IMG/VR virus record: IMGVR_UViG_3300014880_000077
Location: 1-33,729 of that record
Reading direction: 5' to 3' (one strand)
DNA: 33,729 bases
Origin: a virus
Part shown: positions 8,518 to 17,436 of the stretch, piece by piece
Layout of the letters: each line of letters starts with the position of its first letter
Numbering within the stretch: the first letter of the stretch is position 1
Notes under the pieces: model-generated
What the model saw: the letters and a program-made list of their open reading frames with translations, nothing else
Told to the model about the DNA's origin: nothing
Database searches by the model: none
Made by a program: the position numbers and the translations under genes

Positions 8518-10272
8518 CTAGATCGGTTCCATTTCGACAGCCACATCTTCATTATCGTCCGAACTGTCAGACGTTATCCCTTCCTTCATCATCCAGCGAT
8601 AAAGCAAGCAGCCAAAGTAGCCGTAAACCAAAGTGTAGGCTGAATCTTTCTTTTCTTTGCTTTCGAATTTGTACATCCCAAAGCTGTCAATCTTCGGTGT
8701 CCCGTCACGGTTATGAGCGTAATCGACAAGGATAAGCTGGTCTACCGCTAAATCCATCTCAGCCTTGATTTTATCTTGCTCACTTAAATGAGCATGCTGG
8801 TTCAACCATTCCCTTTTACCAGCCACGTCCCACATTGCCTCGTTCTTTTGCCAGCCATCCCAGGTACCGGAAAGAGCTACATTTTGATTTTCAATCGCCC
8901 CCCTAAATTCAGTATGTAATTTATTCACAATAACACTATCACTTGCCATCTTGCCCCACATCAACTTTACATAGTAATCCGAGCGATCAAACATAACTAA
9001 CTTCGGGTTACCAAGGACACCAGATGGATCAGTAACAGTCACGATTGGCGTGGCCTCGGTTTGATTGTTATCAATAAGCTGCTTGTCATTACGAAGTTTA
9101 TCTTTCACGAACAAACCACCGCCACCAGGATCACCAACTACTAAAGCGAAGTTGAAAATCCGATCATACTTATGAATTAGACCAGACATTTGGATATCAC
9201 TGATCTTATTATAGCGAGTCGTCAGGCAATGGATTGGTAGATAATCCGGAGCACGCATGCGCCATACACTCAAGGCAAAGTCGTCACCACTTCTAGCCGA
9301 ATTATCTCCACCGCCCGCCGCTGTATCAAATGCAGCAATGTAGATATCATCAGGGTGCGTCCGATGCAATGTCAGAATTGCCGAACTCAATCGACATTGC
9401 GATACTGCCTTGGAGTTATACCATGTTGCAGAATCTTCTTCCCAAATTCCATCAATTTCGGTTCTAACGAAACCTTTAGGTAGAGTTGTCTGCATATGGT
9501 AAATGATATCCTCATTCAAGAGGAAGTCCCACTGCTCAGTAGCCGGGACATGTCTCCAATTACAAGTGAAGTGTCCGTAGTTATGATTTCCACGGGCAAT
9601 ATGCCGATCTACTCTTCGCACCATCTTATAAGCTGGATGGTGCTTGAACTTAGGAGTAGAAGCTAAATGTACGTGATTCCTGCGAACATCACAATTCTTG
9701 AAGTTATTTGTTTTCGTTACGCGGCCAATGATCGTAGTGTTGAGAGCTTGAAAGTTTCCATACGTCACCCATTCATCCAGGAAAGCGTCGTTCCAGCGTT
9801 CAGAACGCAGTCGTTCAGCATCATGCATAAAGTTCGGCGGTAAGACTCGAATCTCTGAGCCACCCCGAAACAAGGCTGTCCATGCTTCGTTACCATGCAA
9901 GAGTCTCGGCTTCCCACCAGCATGAGAAACTGTCGAGCGAAAAATGGGGCTAGTATTGTACCAGCGATCCAGGTTGGCGAAGATTAGCTTACCTTGGGCG
10001 AAGGTCTTCGAAAGAATACCGCACGTGCGTTCAGTCATTAACACACAACGCATGGCAGCTACTAGAGCATACGTCCAAGACTTTCCAGTGGAAAATCCAG
10101 AATCGTCATTAGTGTAATAGCTTGTCCACATCCACAGAATGCGGAGTTCTTCATGCGGAGGAAGGCGAACACGAAAGATAACCTTGGCTGCTAAGATCGG
10201 ATTGAAGAGCATGTCTTCAACCATCATAGCAGTTAGCTTTCGATCAACTTTCCATCTGTTCTGGCTCGCCAT
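8518..10272 (-). CDS. terL: Terminase large subunit
   Basis: The ATPase-nuclease motor packages phage DNA into proheads. This 584-residue protein has an ATPase part with a Walker A-like SGFSTGKS at residues 58-65 and a Walker B-like NDAFLDEWV at about 165. The nuclease part has AAFDTAAGGGDNSARSGDDF with its first acidic residue, then FALVVGDPGGGG (second acidic residue, with the Gly run usual in this fold). Total length suits the family. The start at 10272 has a GAGGA-type site 5-6 bases upstream. The gene overlaps the end of the Cys-rich gene upstream by 29 bp and is followed by the portal. The stretch encoding F-S-T-G-K resembles the dispersed palindrome but is better explained by the Walker A motif. 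Confidence 0.92.
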   Translation of the reverse strand: MASQNRWKVDRKLTAMMVEDMLFNPILAAKVIFRVRLPPHEELRILWMWTSYYTNDDSGFSTGKSWTYALVAAMRCVLMTERTCGILSKTFAQGKLIFANLDRWYNTSPIFRSTVSHAGGKPRLLHGNEAWTALFRGGSEIRVLPPNFMHDAERLRSERWNDAFLDEWVTYGNFQALNTTIIGRVTKTNNFKNCDVRRNHVHLASTPKFKHHPAYKMVRRVDRHIARGNHNYGHFTCNWRHVPATEQWDFLLNEDIIYHMQTTLPKGFVRTEIDGIWEEDSATWYNSKAVSQCRLSSAILTLHRTHPDDIYIAAFDTAAGGGDNSARSGDDFALSVWRMRAPDYLPIHCLTTRYNKISDIQMSGLIHKYDRIFNFALVVGDPGGGGLFVKDKLRNDKQLIDNNQTEATPIVTVTDPSGVLGNPKLVMFDRSDYYVKLMWGKMASDSVIVNKLHTEFRGAIENQNVALSGTWDGWQKNEAMWDVAGKREWLNQHAHLSEQDKIKAEMDLAVDQLILVDYAHNRDGTPKIDSFGMYKFESKEKKDSAYTLVYGYFGCLLYRWMMKEGITSDSSDDNEDVAVEMEPI

Positions 10273-11203
10273 ACTGTTCCTCGTTGTCTCGCTCTAAATC
10301 AGATTCTTGCAGTAATGGGGAATCTGGCGGTAGAGCGTATTCCTGCCGTGGCCGAAAACCAAACCATTCCGCCATTTCCAAAGCATTCATATTCTCTGGT
10401 GGAATTTCGATCTTGGAAATAGCTTCTTCGATTTCAATAGTGTTGTAGCCAAGCTTCTTCAACAGTAAATTCAAATCCAGCGGGAAGGGGAGAATTGGTG
10501 CTAACGCAATCGCGGCTGGACTCAGAATACGAGATATCCCACGGCACCTTGTTTTGCCAAGTTCTTCGATGTAAGCTTGATACATAGAGTTAATGGCCTT
10601 CTCGTCATCCATTAAATCCTGAGCTTCTTTTTCTGGCAGTAGTTCGTGCCAGTTTTTCAGCATCACCGCTGACTGTTGTCGCTCACGGTAAGTTTCAAAC
10701 TGCAACTGCCCCTTGGTTTCTATCATCTTCTTGTTGAGGTAATTAAGGCAGATTTCCTCCAAGATGATCATATGACAGACATGAAAGGAAGCTGGTGAGC
10801 GGTAATGCCCCTTGTAATCTTCCCAGCGTTGCTTGTAGTAATCCCTTTCTTCCAAGGAAAGTTCTGGGGGAGGTACGCCGGGGGACGTAATCGTCACTTC
10901 CCGTGCAGCGCCATTTCCGGAGTTTCCACTGGAAACTGGATATTTTCCAGCCTCGATGGATTGACGTTTTTCACGGACGATCTTGGCAATAATGTCTGGC
11001 CGATTACCTAGACAAGTTTTGCAAGCCATTTTCCCTTGGTCGTATTCATACAACATGCGATTCTGATCGCACAGTGGACATGGTGTAAATTCTTTACACT
11101 CGATAGCTTGGCACATGACCGGACGTTCTAGTACCGCCACCTTTTGACAACTCTTGCAAACACCCTTATATTGACAAGGGTTCTGCTGTCCCTCTTGACT
11201 CAT
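10244..11203 (-). CDS. Cys-rich zinc-ribbon-like protein upstream of TerL
   Basis: The protein is about 319 residues from the ATG at 11203, chosen for AAGG 6 bases upstream. The first 66 residues hold about ten Cys arranged as pairs (C-x5-C-x2-C, VMCQAIEC, CPLCDQN, CKTC), suggesting two zinc-binding modules. A Gly/Pro-rich linker containing palindrome-encoded VSSGN (90-94) leads to a helical domain (YKQRWEDYKGHYRSPASFHV, then charged helices to about 235) and a hydrophobic C-terminal part (ALAPILPFPLDLNLLLKKLG). It overlaps TerL by 29 bp and the RuvC-like gene by 38 bp. Small terminase subunits usually occupy this position, but I see no small-terminase signature, so its packaging role is an inference from context only. 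Confidence 0.8.
   Translation of the reverse strand: MSQEGQQNPCQYKGVCKSCQKVAVLERPVMCQAIECKEFTPCPLCDQNRMLYEYDQGKMACKTCLGNRPDIIAKIVREKRQSIEAGKYPVSSGNSGNGAAREVTITSPGVPPPELSLEERDYYKQRWEDYKGHYRSPASFHVCHMIILEEICLNYLNKKMIETKGQLQFETYRERQQSAVMLKNWHELLPEKEAQDLMDDEKAINSMYQAYIEELGKTRCRGISRILSPAAIALAPILPFPLDLNLLLKKLGYNTIEIEEAISKIEIPPENMNALEMAEWFGFRPRQEYALPPDSPLLQESDLERDNEEQYGEPEQMES
10922..10936. repeat. Dispersed palindrome, exact copy, centre C
   Basis: Inside the Cys-rich gene, read as VSSGN in the linker between the zinc-ribbon-like and helical parts. Confidence 0.95.
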
Positions 11204-11792
11204 ACGGCACCTTCCACTTTCGCGAATGCCATTGCTGAATTGCATAGATGCCAATGTTCAGGGCATCAGCAGTGTTGTGATCTTTCTGCTTAAGCTTCCG
11301 CTGTACATCAAGATACCGAAGAACTCCATTCGCTTTAATTAAGGAAACTTTCTTAGAATCGCCAACTTCCAAATTACCCAGTAAAGCGCTTTGCCAAACT
11401 TTCGGTTGCACCGTGCGTGCATAAATCTGGAATGATTCAAAGTAACCCAGTAAGCCATAGCAAGCGGCAAAGAGTTTCAAGATTCCAGCTAAGAAAGATT
11501 TGTTCTTATTATACAATGCTAACGCTGGCTCTTCGGCAACAACGACATTTATGTTATGCGTAGAGATAATCGGTTTAAGCTGCTGTATAAGCGAACGTAA
11601 GCGAGTTTGATTGTCTAGCTCAGGATCAGTAGACAATGTGTCAAACTGCAAAATATTGAAACCAAAGCATGGCTTAGGTGCAATGCGAAATACTGCGAAT
11701 CCAGTAGCCGCGAGAGCGATATCAAGACTCAACAGATTCAGGTTGACTGGAGTCTTGTTTACTGGAATCTTGCAGTTCAGAGATTCGCTCAT
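11166..11792 (-). CDS. RuvC-like Holliday junction resolvase
   Basis: This 208-residue protein has the RNase H-fold resolvase layout. LLSLDIALAATGFAVF gives the first catalytic Asp (about D24), VVVAEEPA the Glu pair (87-88), VQPKVWQSALLGN the 'P-x-x-W/V-K' step, and KDHNTADALNIGIYA the final acidic cluster with DxxxxD spacing near residues 168-175. RuvC-type enzymes cut four-way DNA junctions; in phages they resolve replication intermediates before packaging, which fits its position just before the terminase. The start at 11792 lies 71 bp inside the end of the glycosyltransferase gene. A later start is possible because the domain only begins near residue 18. Confidence 0.85.
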   Translation of the reverse strand: MSESLNCKIPVNKTPVNLNLLSLDIALAATGFAVFRIAPKPCFGFNILQFDTLSTDPELDNQTRLRSLIQQLKPIISTHNINVVVAEEPALALYNKNKSFLAGILKLFAACYGLLGYFESFQIYARTVQPKVWQSALLGNLEVGDSKKVSLIKANGVLRYLDVQRKLKQKDHNTADALNIGIYAIQQWHSRKWKVPYESRGTAEPLSI

Positions 11793-13401
11793 AGAATTCT
11801 TGTCGGCGAGATTGTACTAAATCGTTGATGCGAGTAAAGATAGCATCCCATTTGTCTCGCTGTTCGCTAGGATTGTTCCAGGAATACTCCAAGGAAATCC
11901 GCTTTCGCAGATTCCTGCCAAGCTTAATGCGTAGGTCCACGTCTTTGATAAGCTTCTCAATGGCATCCTTCCATCCAGTTTTATCGCCCAAGCTGATCAG
12001 GATGCCATCTTCATAGCTTTTAAGTATAGAGTAAGGCCCGTAATCTGTAGCGATTACCGGAATACCAAATGCCCCTAGCTCTAAGATTTTCAGTGATGAT
12101 TTACTCAGATTAAACTGATCTTCTGTAAGTGGACAAATTGCAATGTCTGGATCAATCTCCCGAAGCGCAGCTAGATACTTATGAAATGGCACTGGATCAA
12201 CGTAGTAGATCAGATGTTGATATTCTGGTTTGACCACAAATTTTGGCTTTGTATTTCCAGCTAAGGTGATTGCTTCCAAGAACTGATTTGGACAGTAACC
12301 GAAGAACACAAAGACCACCGCTAAGCCGTATTTGTTTCCAATGGAAACTACCACATCTACGATATCCTGTAAGTCTTCATCGTGCGTATTACTACCAGTC
12401 CACAAGATGCGGATTGGGTTCTTCGCTGACTCCGGAAATTCATGAAGCATCGGCTTTGTAGGGTGGATAAATTCAATGCGCGGCTGTGATCTTGTTTTTG
12501 ATTCCGTGATTTTTGCTTTATAACCAAGAACCTGCTGATTAATCTGTCTAGAACATTCCAATGCTAACCCAATGTCCTGCATATCAATTAAATTCGGTCC
12601 AACCATTGCTGCTTCTGGTTTATTACAAACCTCAACAAGCTGCTCTGTAGAACAAATAATAATGTCCGCTAGCTTCATTCCCACCCTAGCTCGCTCTAAA
12701 GCTTCGGCGGTGTGACGAGACTGGTTATGATTCCAATCAGGAATATTAAACAAGTCATCATCAAATTCGTAAACAATCACCTTGCCCGCCGCACTCAAGT
12801 TCTGAGCAATCGCAAGTACGTAATCCAGTGGCACACGATGAATAACAAAGCAATCAAACCACGCCATTGAGTTGTAGTTAGCGAACTCTGTACTTTCGGA
12901 AAAGAAAGAATCATTGCTCTGTTGGTAAGCATGTGGCTTGCGTGATCGGTACCATCCACAAGCCGTGATATCCGGAACCACCCAAAGCATGCGACTTTTT
13001 TCCAGTGGAACATCATAAAGCTGAATCGCCACGTCCCGGCAAAACTCCATGCCATTAATAATGAAATCTGGTTCGTAACGTAGCTTCTGTGCTACTTCCG
13101 GTGACAAAGCTATGCATTTTCCAGATGCTTCAAGTTGAGACTGAATGCATTGCTTGGCAACTTCACGAATGAATTTGAAATTGGAGATATGAAGAACGTA
13201 TTCGATTCCTTCGAATACTATTTCGACATAATCCGAACGACCACGTGGAGCTTCAACCACCTTGGCCCCCAATACCAACCGCATAGCGTAGCTCGGAACT
13301 TGCTGAATCAGACTCACGCGAGACCATTCAGGCTCTATATAGGCACCAGGGAATGTATCTTGTGAAATTGCTTGGGTCTTGATTTTAATGGGACCAGACA
13401 T
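11722..13401 (-). CDS. Glycosyltransferase, GT4-like C-terminal domain
   Basis: The protein is about 559 residues from the ATG at 13401, which has GGAG six bases upstream; a longer in-frame start at 13443 overlaps the previous gene. The first 100 residues are an unidentified beta-rich domain. Then VPDITACGWYRSRKPH, FDCFVIHRVPLDYVL and VIVYEFDDDLFNIPDWN match the N-terminal half of GT-B enzymes often found in phages (the 'Y-x-x-D-D-D-x-x-x-I-P' motif). RILWTGSNTHDEDLQ, DIAICPLTEDQFNLSKSSLK and ILELGAFGIPVIATDYGPY form the C-terminal donor-binding half with the usual E-x-G-A-x-G-x-P-V. The acceptor (DNA, virion or host glycan) is not visible. Embedded between replication and packaging genes. 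A near-copy palindrome lies at 12334-12348. Confidence 0.85.
   Translation of the reverse strand: MSGPIKIKTQAISQDTFPGAYIEPEWSRVSLIQQVPSYAMRLVLGAKVVEAPRGRSDYVEIVFEGIEYVLHISNFKFIREVAKQCIQSQLEASGKCIALSPEVAQKLRYEPDFIINGMEFCRDVAIQLYDVPLEKSRMLWVVPDITACGWYRSRKPHAYQQSNDSFFSESTEFANYNSMAWFDCFVIHRVPLDYVLAIAQNLSAAGKVIVYEFDDDLFNIPDWNHNQSRHTAEALERARVGMKLADIIICSTEQLVEVCNKPEAAMVGPNLIDMQDIGLALECSRQINQQVLGYKAKITESKTRSQPRIEFIHPTKPMLHEFPESAKNPIRILWTGSNTHDEDLQDIVDVVVSIGNKYGLAVVFVFFGYCPNQFLEAITLAGNTKPKFVVKPEYQHLIYYVDPVPFHKYLAALREIDPDIAICPLTEDQFNLSKSSLKILELGAFGIPVIATDYGPYSILKSYEDGILISLGDKTGWKDAIEKLIKDVDLRIKLGRNLRKRISLEYSWNNPSEQRDKWDAIFTRINDLVQSRRQEFYERISELQDSSKQDSSQPESVES
12334..12348. repeat. Dispersed palindrome, near-copy, centre A
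   Basis: GTTTCCAATGGAAAC lies inside the glycosyltransferase gene and is read as VSIGN. Both arms are intact and only the centre base differs. Confidence 0.8.
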
Positions 13402-13432
13402 GATGAACTCCAGGTAAATAGTAAATAAGAGT

Positions 13433-14185
13433 TTAAGCAGCAACCTGACTACGTAGTAACTCTAGCTCCTGTCTTTCTGCAATCGTTCGCATCTTCTGTG
13501 CTTCGGTAATCTCCCGCTGAAACTGACCCCAATCCAGCCACTCTGGTTTCAAGAACTCCTTATGTACTCCTTCTTCCAGTTCTTCAACATGCAGTGGCAT
13601 AGATAGCTTGGCTAAATTATCCACGATTTCCTGCAACATCTTGTCACCCTTCTCTTGAGAATGCACATCACAGTTTGGACGTTTATTTTTCTTCCAGTCT
13701 AGCCCCTTATTAAATCGTGCTCGCAAAACAAGCACTCCTGTCATATAACGAGAGTCTTCTTCAGTAATGATGCCACCAAACTCTTTGATTGCCTGCTGAA
13801 AGAACTGATTGCTTAAATCAATTTTCGCCCGATAAGCAGTATCTGCTTCATGAAAACTCAATGCTAAGGCAAAGGCGGGAAGAGGATGGTTGGCAGATAC
13901 TGGATTAACAGCTATTTGCTGTCTGCGTTCCAGGGCTTCCTTTAAGGTGGGAACGGTGATCCAGTTATGACTCGCAGCATATTCAATCGCTCTTTGGAGA
14001 TATGGCCGATCTGTAGGTAATGCAAAATTGTGTTCCAGGGTCGCACGTGTCGGATCGAATGTAAGTACAGCCTTCTGGTTTCCTGCTTCCGAGTTTCCAC
14101 TGGAAACTTTCTGTATCCCCGGTAGCACGGCAGGCGTGGTGGCATTCGTGTTTTGTTCCTTCTTGTCCAAGAAATCCAGGTCCAT
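13433..14185 (-). CDS. Hypothetical protein, predicted helical
   Basis: This 250-residue protein is not recognised. After a loose N-terminal 35 residues that contain palindrome-encoded VSSGN (27-31), it is mostly helical and charged (QRAIEYAASHNWITVPTLKE, ALERRQQIA, SFHEADTAYRAKIDLSNQFF). It closes with long Glu/Arg-rich helices (EITEAQKMRTIAERQELELL) that suggest a coiled coil. It sits 11 bp downstream of the primase-helicase gene and 31 bp before the glycosyltransferase start. Its place suggests a replication or recombination accessory role, but nothing in the sequence proves it. Confidence 0.7.
   Translation of the reverse strand: MDLDFLDKKEQNTNATTPAVLPGIQKVSSGNSEAGNQKAVLTFDPTRATLEHNFALPTDRPYLQRAIEYAASHNWITVPTLKEALERRQQIAVNPVSANHPLPAFALALSFHEADTAYRAKIDLSNQFFQQAIKEFGGIITEEDSRYMTGVLVLRARFNKGLDWKKNKRPNCDVHSQEKGDKMLQEIVDNLAKLSMPLHVEELEEGVHKEFLKPEWLDWGQFQREITEAQKMRTIAERQELELLRSQVAA
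14093..14107. repeat. Dispersed palindrome, exact copy, centre C
   Basis: Inside the hypothetical gene 13433-14185, read as VSSGN followed by SEAGN. Confidence 0.95.
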
Positions 14186-14196
14186 ATACTCCCCCC

Positions 14197-17100
14197 TTAC
14201 CTATCAAAGAAAGTGTCTGAAGCATAATCCTCTACGCCATGTTCTTCATAAGTGCTCTGGCCAATCTTTAGCCGAGCGACATCAATCATCTGTTCTACCC
14301 CTTCTATCATTTGCCAACGATGCATGAAGAGATTAAACTTACGGGTAATCTTGTAAGCGGAATTCTTAAACTCCACTAAATCATGCGATAAGAGAACCGC
14401 CATGTTCCGTTGAACCCACCTCACCCCGCAACCTAACTGTTGTGCTAAGTCTTGGAGCCTGATAGACTGTTGCTGCTGTAGTAACCAGATAATCTGCAAA
14501 AAGTGGTCGCATTCACGAATTCTCGCATCCGGAGAGCTTCGTCCGTTACGAACCTGCTGGGTTATGGCCTTTTCGATAATGTCAAACTCATCAATGTCCC
14601 CTAGTTTTTGCAAGACTTTCCTGCGACCACTGTTTTTGGCATGCTGCTTAAGATTGCATGCAGTGGAAGAGTAGACCACATCTAAGAACTTCGCAATCTT
14701 TTCCACGTGCTCTGGTTCCACCTTGACGCCAGTGTAGTTGTTCACAAAGCTGCCACTCAGGATGGCGTAAGCCGTAGCTAAACGAGCTAGGTTGTTACGA
14801 AAATCTTGCGGATTCACTAACGGCACATCGTCCGCATTGCCATAAACCCCAGACATTTCTACTGCCAAATCTAAGCATCGTGTTGTCGTTTCCTTGCTCC
14901 AGAAAACTTCATCATGGCTCCGTGTCCAAGCCCAGTAGATTAAACTGCGCATGGCCTCTGGCTTCAGCTTCATCGGTACATCCGTAGCCACGCCGTTATG
15001 CTGATTATAGAAACGAGGGTCTTCCTTTCCAGTGGAAAAAACAGCCACATCCAAGCGGCGAATAAACATAGGATGAAAGCAATCGATTAGCGCCTGACAC
15101 CCATACGGGAAGTCTGATATCTTCTTATTGAACTTTGGATTCATCAGGAAGAGTGCCCGCGTCTCCGTTTTATAGCCGCCGGATGCAACTTGACTAACGT
15201 CAAGCCATCCTTCGTCCATTGCTTTCCCCATTTTCTTAATCTCTTCGGGGTCTGCTTCCTGCGTTTCATCCACTCCAATAATCTTGCCAGAAGACATGAC
15301 ATAGCGGCCAACCTGGACATACCATTCCACTCCTTTCTGTTTAATAGCATATAGTAATCCAGTTCTTGTGCCACTCAACATCGAAAAGATGTCACCGACT
15401 TCAACCCACTCAGCAAATTTAGAGTAGGTTTTCGTCTTACCGGTCCCGGTGTCACCAATGATGCAGGCATTAATCCAGCCACGTAAGATCGCACCGTTAA
15501 ATGTAAAATAGCGGGGAGATAGGTACGTTAATAACACAGTCAGCATAATCTCACGAGCTTGGTGGATATGCGTGACTCCGTTTGCCAGTTCATCTAGAAT
15601 TTGCGTGACCCTCTCGAAAGATTGGATGAGTCTTAAATGCCCGATTGATTTCTCATTGACCTCGAAATTCTTCCAATCTTCGGCAATCGGTTCTAAGTGT
15701 TCTACAAATAGGCAAGCTTGCCTAGTATTCGGGTGACTCCGGACGTAGCCAGTTGCGATATAATCTTGTGGGGTGATGTCCTGATTCTTTTCAGGTTGTA
15801 AAACATAAACGGGAACTTCAATCAATTCCTGAGAGTTCACCATCCTGCCATCTTTATCCTCATGCACCGTCATGCGCTTGATTTGCTGGTGAGCAAAATA
15901 CTCTTCGCACACTACCTTCTCGACTTCTTCAATCTTGCATGGCTTGTTCTTGATACAAGCTACGCGACTCAGACACTCATTGATATGCCGACGATTCGCC
16001 ATGCAAGATTCAATAAACGATTCGTCTCCGTAAGGGATCGTAATCAAGTCTGTCGCACAGCAGGTTTCCTCTTTCATGGCTGGACAGTCAATAACCTTGA
16101 TCACCCGTGTCGCATGATACAGTCGTGTAGTGCGACCGCTAATGGTGAGTGGTACACGAACACGCTGGTCGATAAACTGCCTGTCTTTAATACAGGCAAT
16201 AAGATTATCCACTTCGATGCAAGGAGCAACTAATTCCTGATTGTTGACACCGCCCTGCTCTAAGACTGGTGTCTCTTCAATAACGGTAAGTAGCGACTCC
16301 CAAGTTCCGTTATCTTTTATGAAGAAATCAGTGATATCTTTGTCTTCTTTGGTACCTTGAACTGGAAGGTGGACAATCTTTACGCTCTTGATCTTTCCAC
16401 TGGAAACTGCGGGGAGAAGCCGCTCCGTTGCAATCGTATTAGCCCACATCTTACCAGGAGAGTCAGCATCAAATAAGAAGATCGCTTCCGCCCCAAACAG
16501 CAACTCTGTCCAGTCTGGTTCCCAAGTATTACAACCAGCGGTATTCGTAATTGCTAACCATCCACCCAAGAGCTTCTGTTTCTTCAACTCCTGGTTCAGT
16601 AGCATGCAATCAAACTCGCCCTCAGTAATGATGATCTTCTTTGGTTTCTTGTTGATTAACCATTGTAAAGGAAATATTCGTGGCGGAGAACCGAATCCTT
16701 TGGTGTTAATCATCTTTGCCCCTGATGGAGCATCAGCCGAATAAACCCGAATATTCCGTAGCTCACCTTCCTTGTTGAAAATCGGAATCGTAAACTTTCC
16801 TTGAATCGTGTCCCCTTGTTTATTACGGTACTTCTGCTTATGATTCCAACCAATATGGAATTCTTCAATCGTATCGTCTGTCAACCCTCGCTGAAAACGC
16901 AGGTACTTATAATGCTCTGGCTTGAGGGCCAATTGATACTGCTTAACCAACTCTCGGTCCATTGCTGGCGTCCGCTGATCTACCGCCTCTGCTCGACGGA
17001 TTTGCGGAGCATAGTTCTTCGGTGTCGGTGTCATGGTGTTTGACAAGACACCAGGTCTCGGACGCTCGTCACCAATGTTGATACCAGCCAATCCAGCCAA

Positions 17101-17427
17101 AGCAATCAGAGCATCCTGAAAAGCAGCCTTTGGCTCGCGACCATTTAAGAGACACCAGAAATCAAATATCGAACCAGCCTTACCACAAGCGAAGCACTTA
17201 AAGCCCCCAGTATGAATATTAAGAGAAAGGTTAGGCTTACCAGTATCGTTGTGAATAGGGCAAAGCACATGCTCTGTCCAGCCATCAGCCTTGACCTTGG
17301 GGAGTTTGTGTTTGATGTAGCCTTCATAGAAAACTACTACATCCAGCTTTTGGATAATCTCAGCCTTCAAAGCTGCCAAGTCGGCGGCTGTCCGCCTGCC
17401 CTTTGGCTTATTTTGGTCTTCAGGCAT
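14197..17427 (-). CDS. Primase fused to MCM-like helicase
   Basis: This 1076-residue replication protein has three recognisable parts. A CHC2-type zinc finger holds C56, H59, C78 and C81 (LCPIHND ... FKCFACGKAG), the DnaG-like template-binding module. A TOPRIM domain follows (IIITEGEFD with E269; FLFDADSPG with D320 and D322). After a middle region with about ten Cys (448-507), an AAA+ motor has Walker A GDTGTGKT (658-665) and Walker B IIGVDE (D720, E721), followed by a sensor-like ALFLMNPKF. The motor reads as MCM-like rather than DnaB-like. The C-terminal end (LQDLAQQLGCGVRWVQRNMA) is a winged helix or HTH. It should prime and unwind at the phage fork. It lies 9 bp downstream of the RecD2 motor gene. 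A one-mismatch palindrome at 16393 encodes VSSGK (341-345). Confidence 0.88.
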   Translation of the reverse strand: MPEDQNKPKGRRTAADLAALKAEIIQKLDVVVFYEGYIKHKLPKVKADGWTEHVLCPIHNDTGKPNLSLNIHTGGFKCFACGKAGSIFDFWCLLNGREPKAAFQDALIALAGLAGINIGDERPRPGVLSNTMTPTPKNYAPQIRRAEAVDQRTPAMDRELVKQYQLALKPEHYKYLRFQRGLTDDTIEEFHIGWNHKQKYRNKQGDTIQGKFTIPIFNKEGELRNIRVYSADAPSGAKMINTKGFGSPPRIFPLQWLINKKPKKIIITEGEFDCMLLNQELKKQKLLGGWLAITNTAGCNTWEPDWTELLFGAEAIFLFDADSPGKMWANTIATERLLPAVSSGKIKSVKIVHLPVQGTKEDKDITDFFIKDNGTWESLLTVIEETPVLEQGGVNNQELVAPCIEVDNLIACIKDRQFIDQRVRVPLTISGRTTRLYHATRVIKVIDCPAMKEETCCATDLITIPYGDESFIESCMANRRHINECLSRVACIKNKPCKIEEVEKVVCEEYFAHQQIKRMTVHEDKDGRMVNSQELIEVPVYVLQPEKNQDITPQDYIATGYVRSHPNTRQACLFVEHLEPIAEDWKNFEVNEKSIGHLRLIQSFERVTQILDELANGVTHIHQAREIMLTVLLTYLSPRYFTFNGAILRGWINACIIGDTGTGKTKTYSKFAEWVEVGDIFSMLSGTRTGLLYAIKQKGVEWYVQVGRYVMSSGKIIGVDETQEADPEEIKKMGKAMDEGWLDVSQVASGGYKTETRALFLMNPKFNKKISDFPYGCQALIDCFHPMFIRRLDVAVFSTGKEDPRFYNQHNGVATDVPMKLKPEAMRSLIYWAWTRSHDEVFWSKETTTRCLDLAVEMSGVYGNADDVPLVNPQDFRNNLARLATAYAILSGSFVNNYTGVKVEPEHVEKIAKFLDVVYSSTACNLKQHAKNSGRRKVLQKLGDIDEFDIIEKAITQQVRNGRSSPDARIRECDHFLQIIWLLQQQQSIRLQDLAQQLGCGVRWVQRNMAVLLSHDLVEFKNSAYKITRKFNLFMHRWQMIEGVEQMIDVARLKIGQSTYEEHGVEDYASDTFFDR
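16393..16407. repeat. Dispersed palindrome, near-copy, one mismatch
   Basis: CTTTCCACTGGAAAC lies inside the primase gene and is read as VSSGK between the TOPRIM domain and the middle region. Confidence 0.7.
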
Positions 17428-17436
17428 TTGTTATCT

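Noticed and set aside
10082-10096. Further palindrome copy in TerL
   Set aside because: CTTTCCAGTGGAAAA encodes F-S-T-G-K of the Walker A-like motif and has both outer bases changed without keeping the dyad; coding need explains it better.
15026-15040. Further palindrome copy in the primase gene
   Set aside because: CTTTCCAGTGGAAAA has both end bases changed and no dyad; kept out of the count, like the weaker ones near 12998 and 24930.
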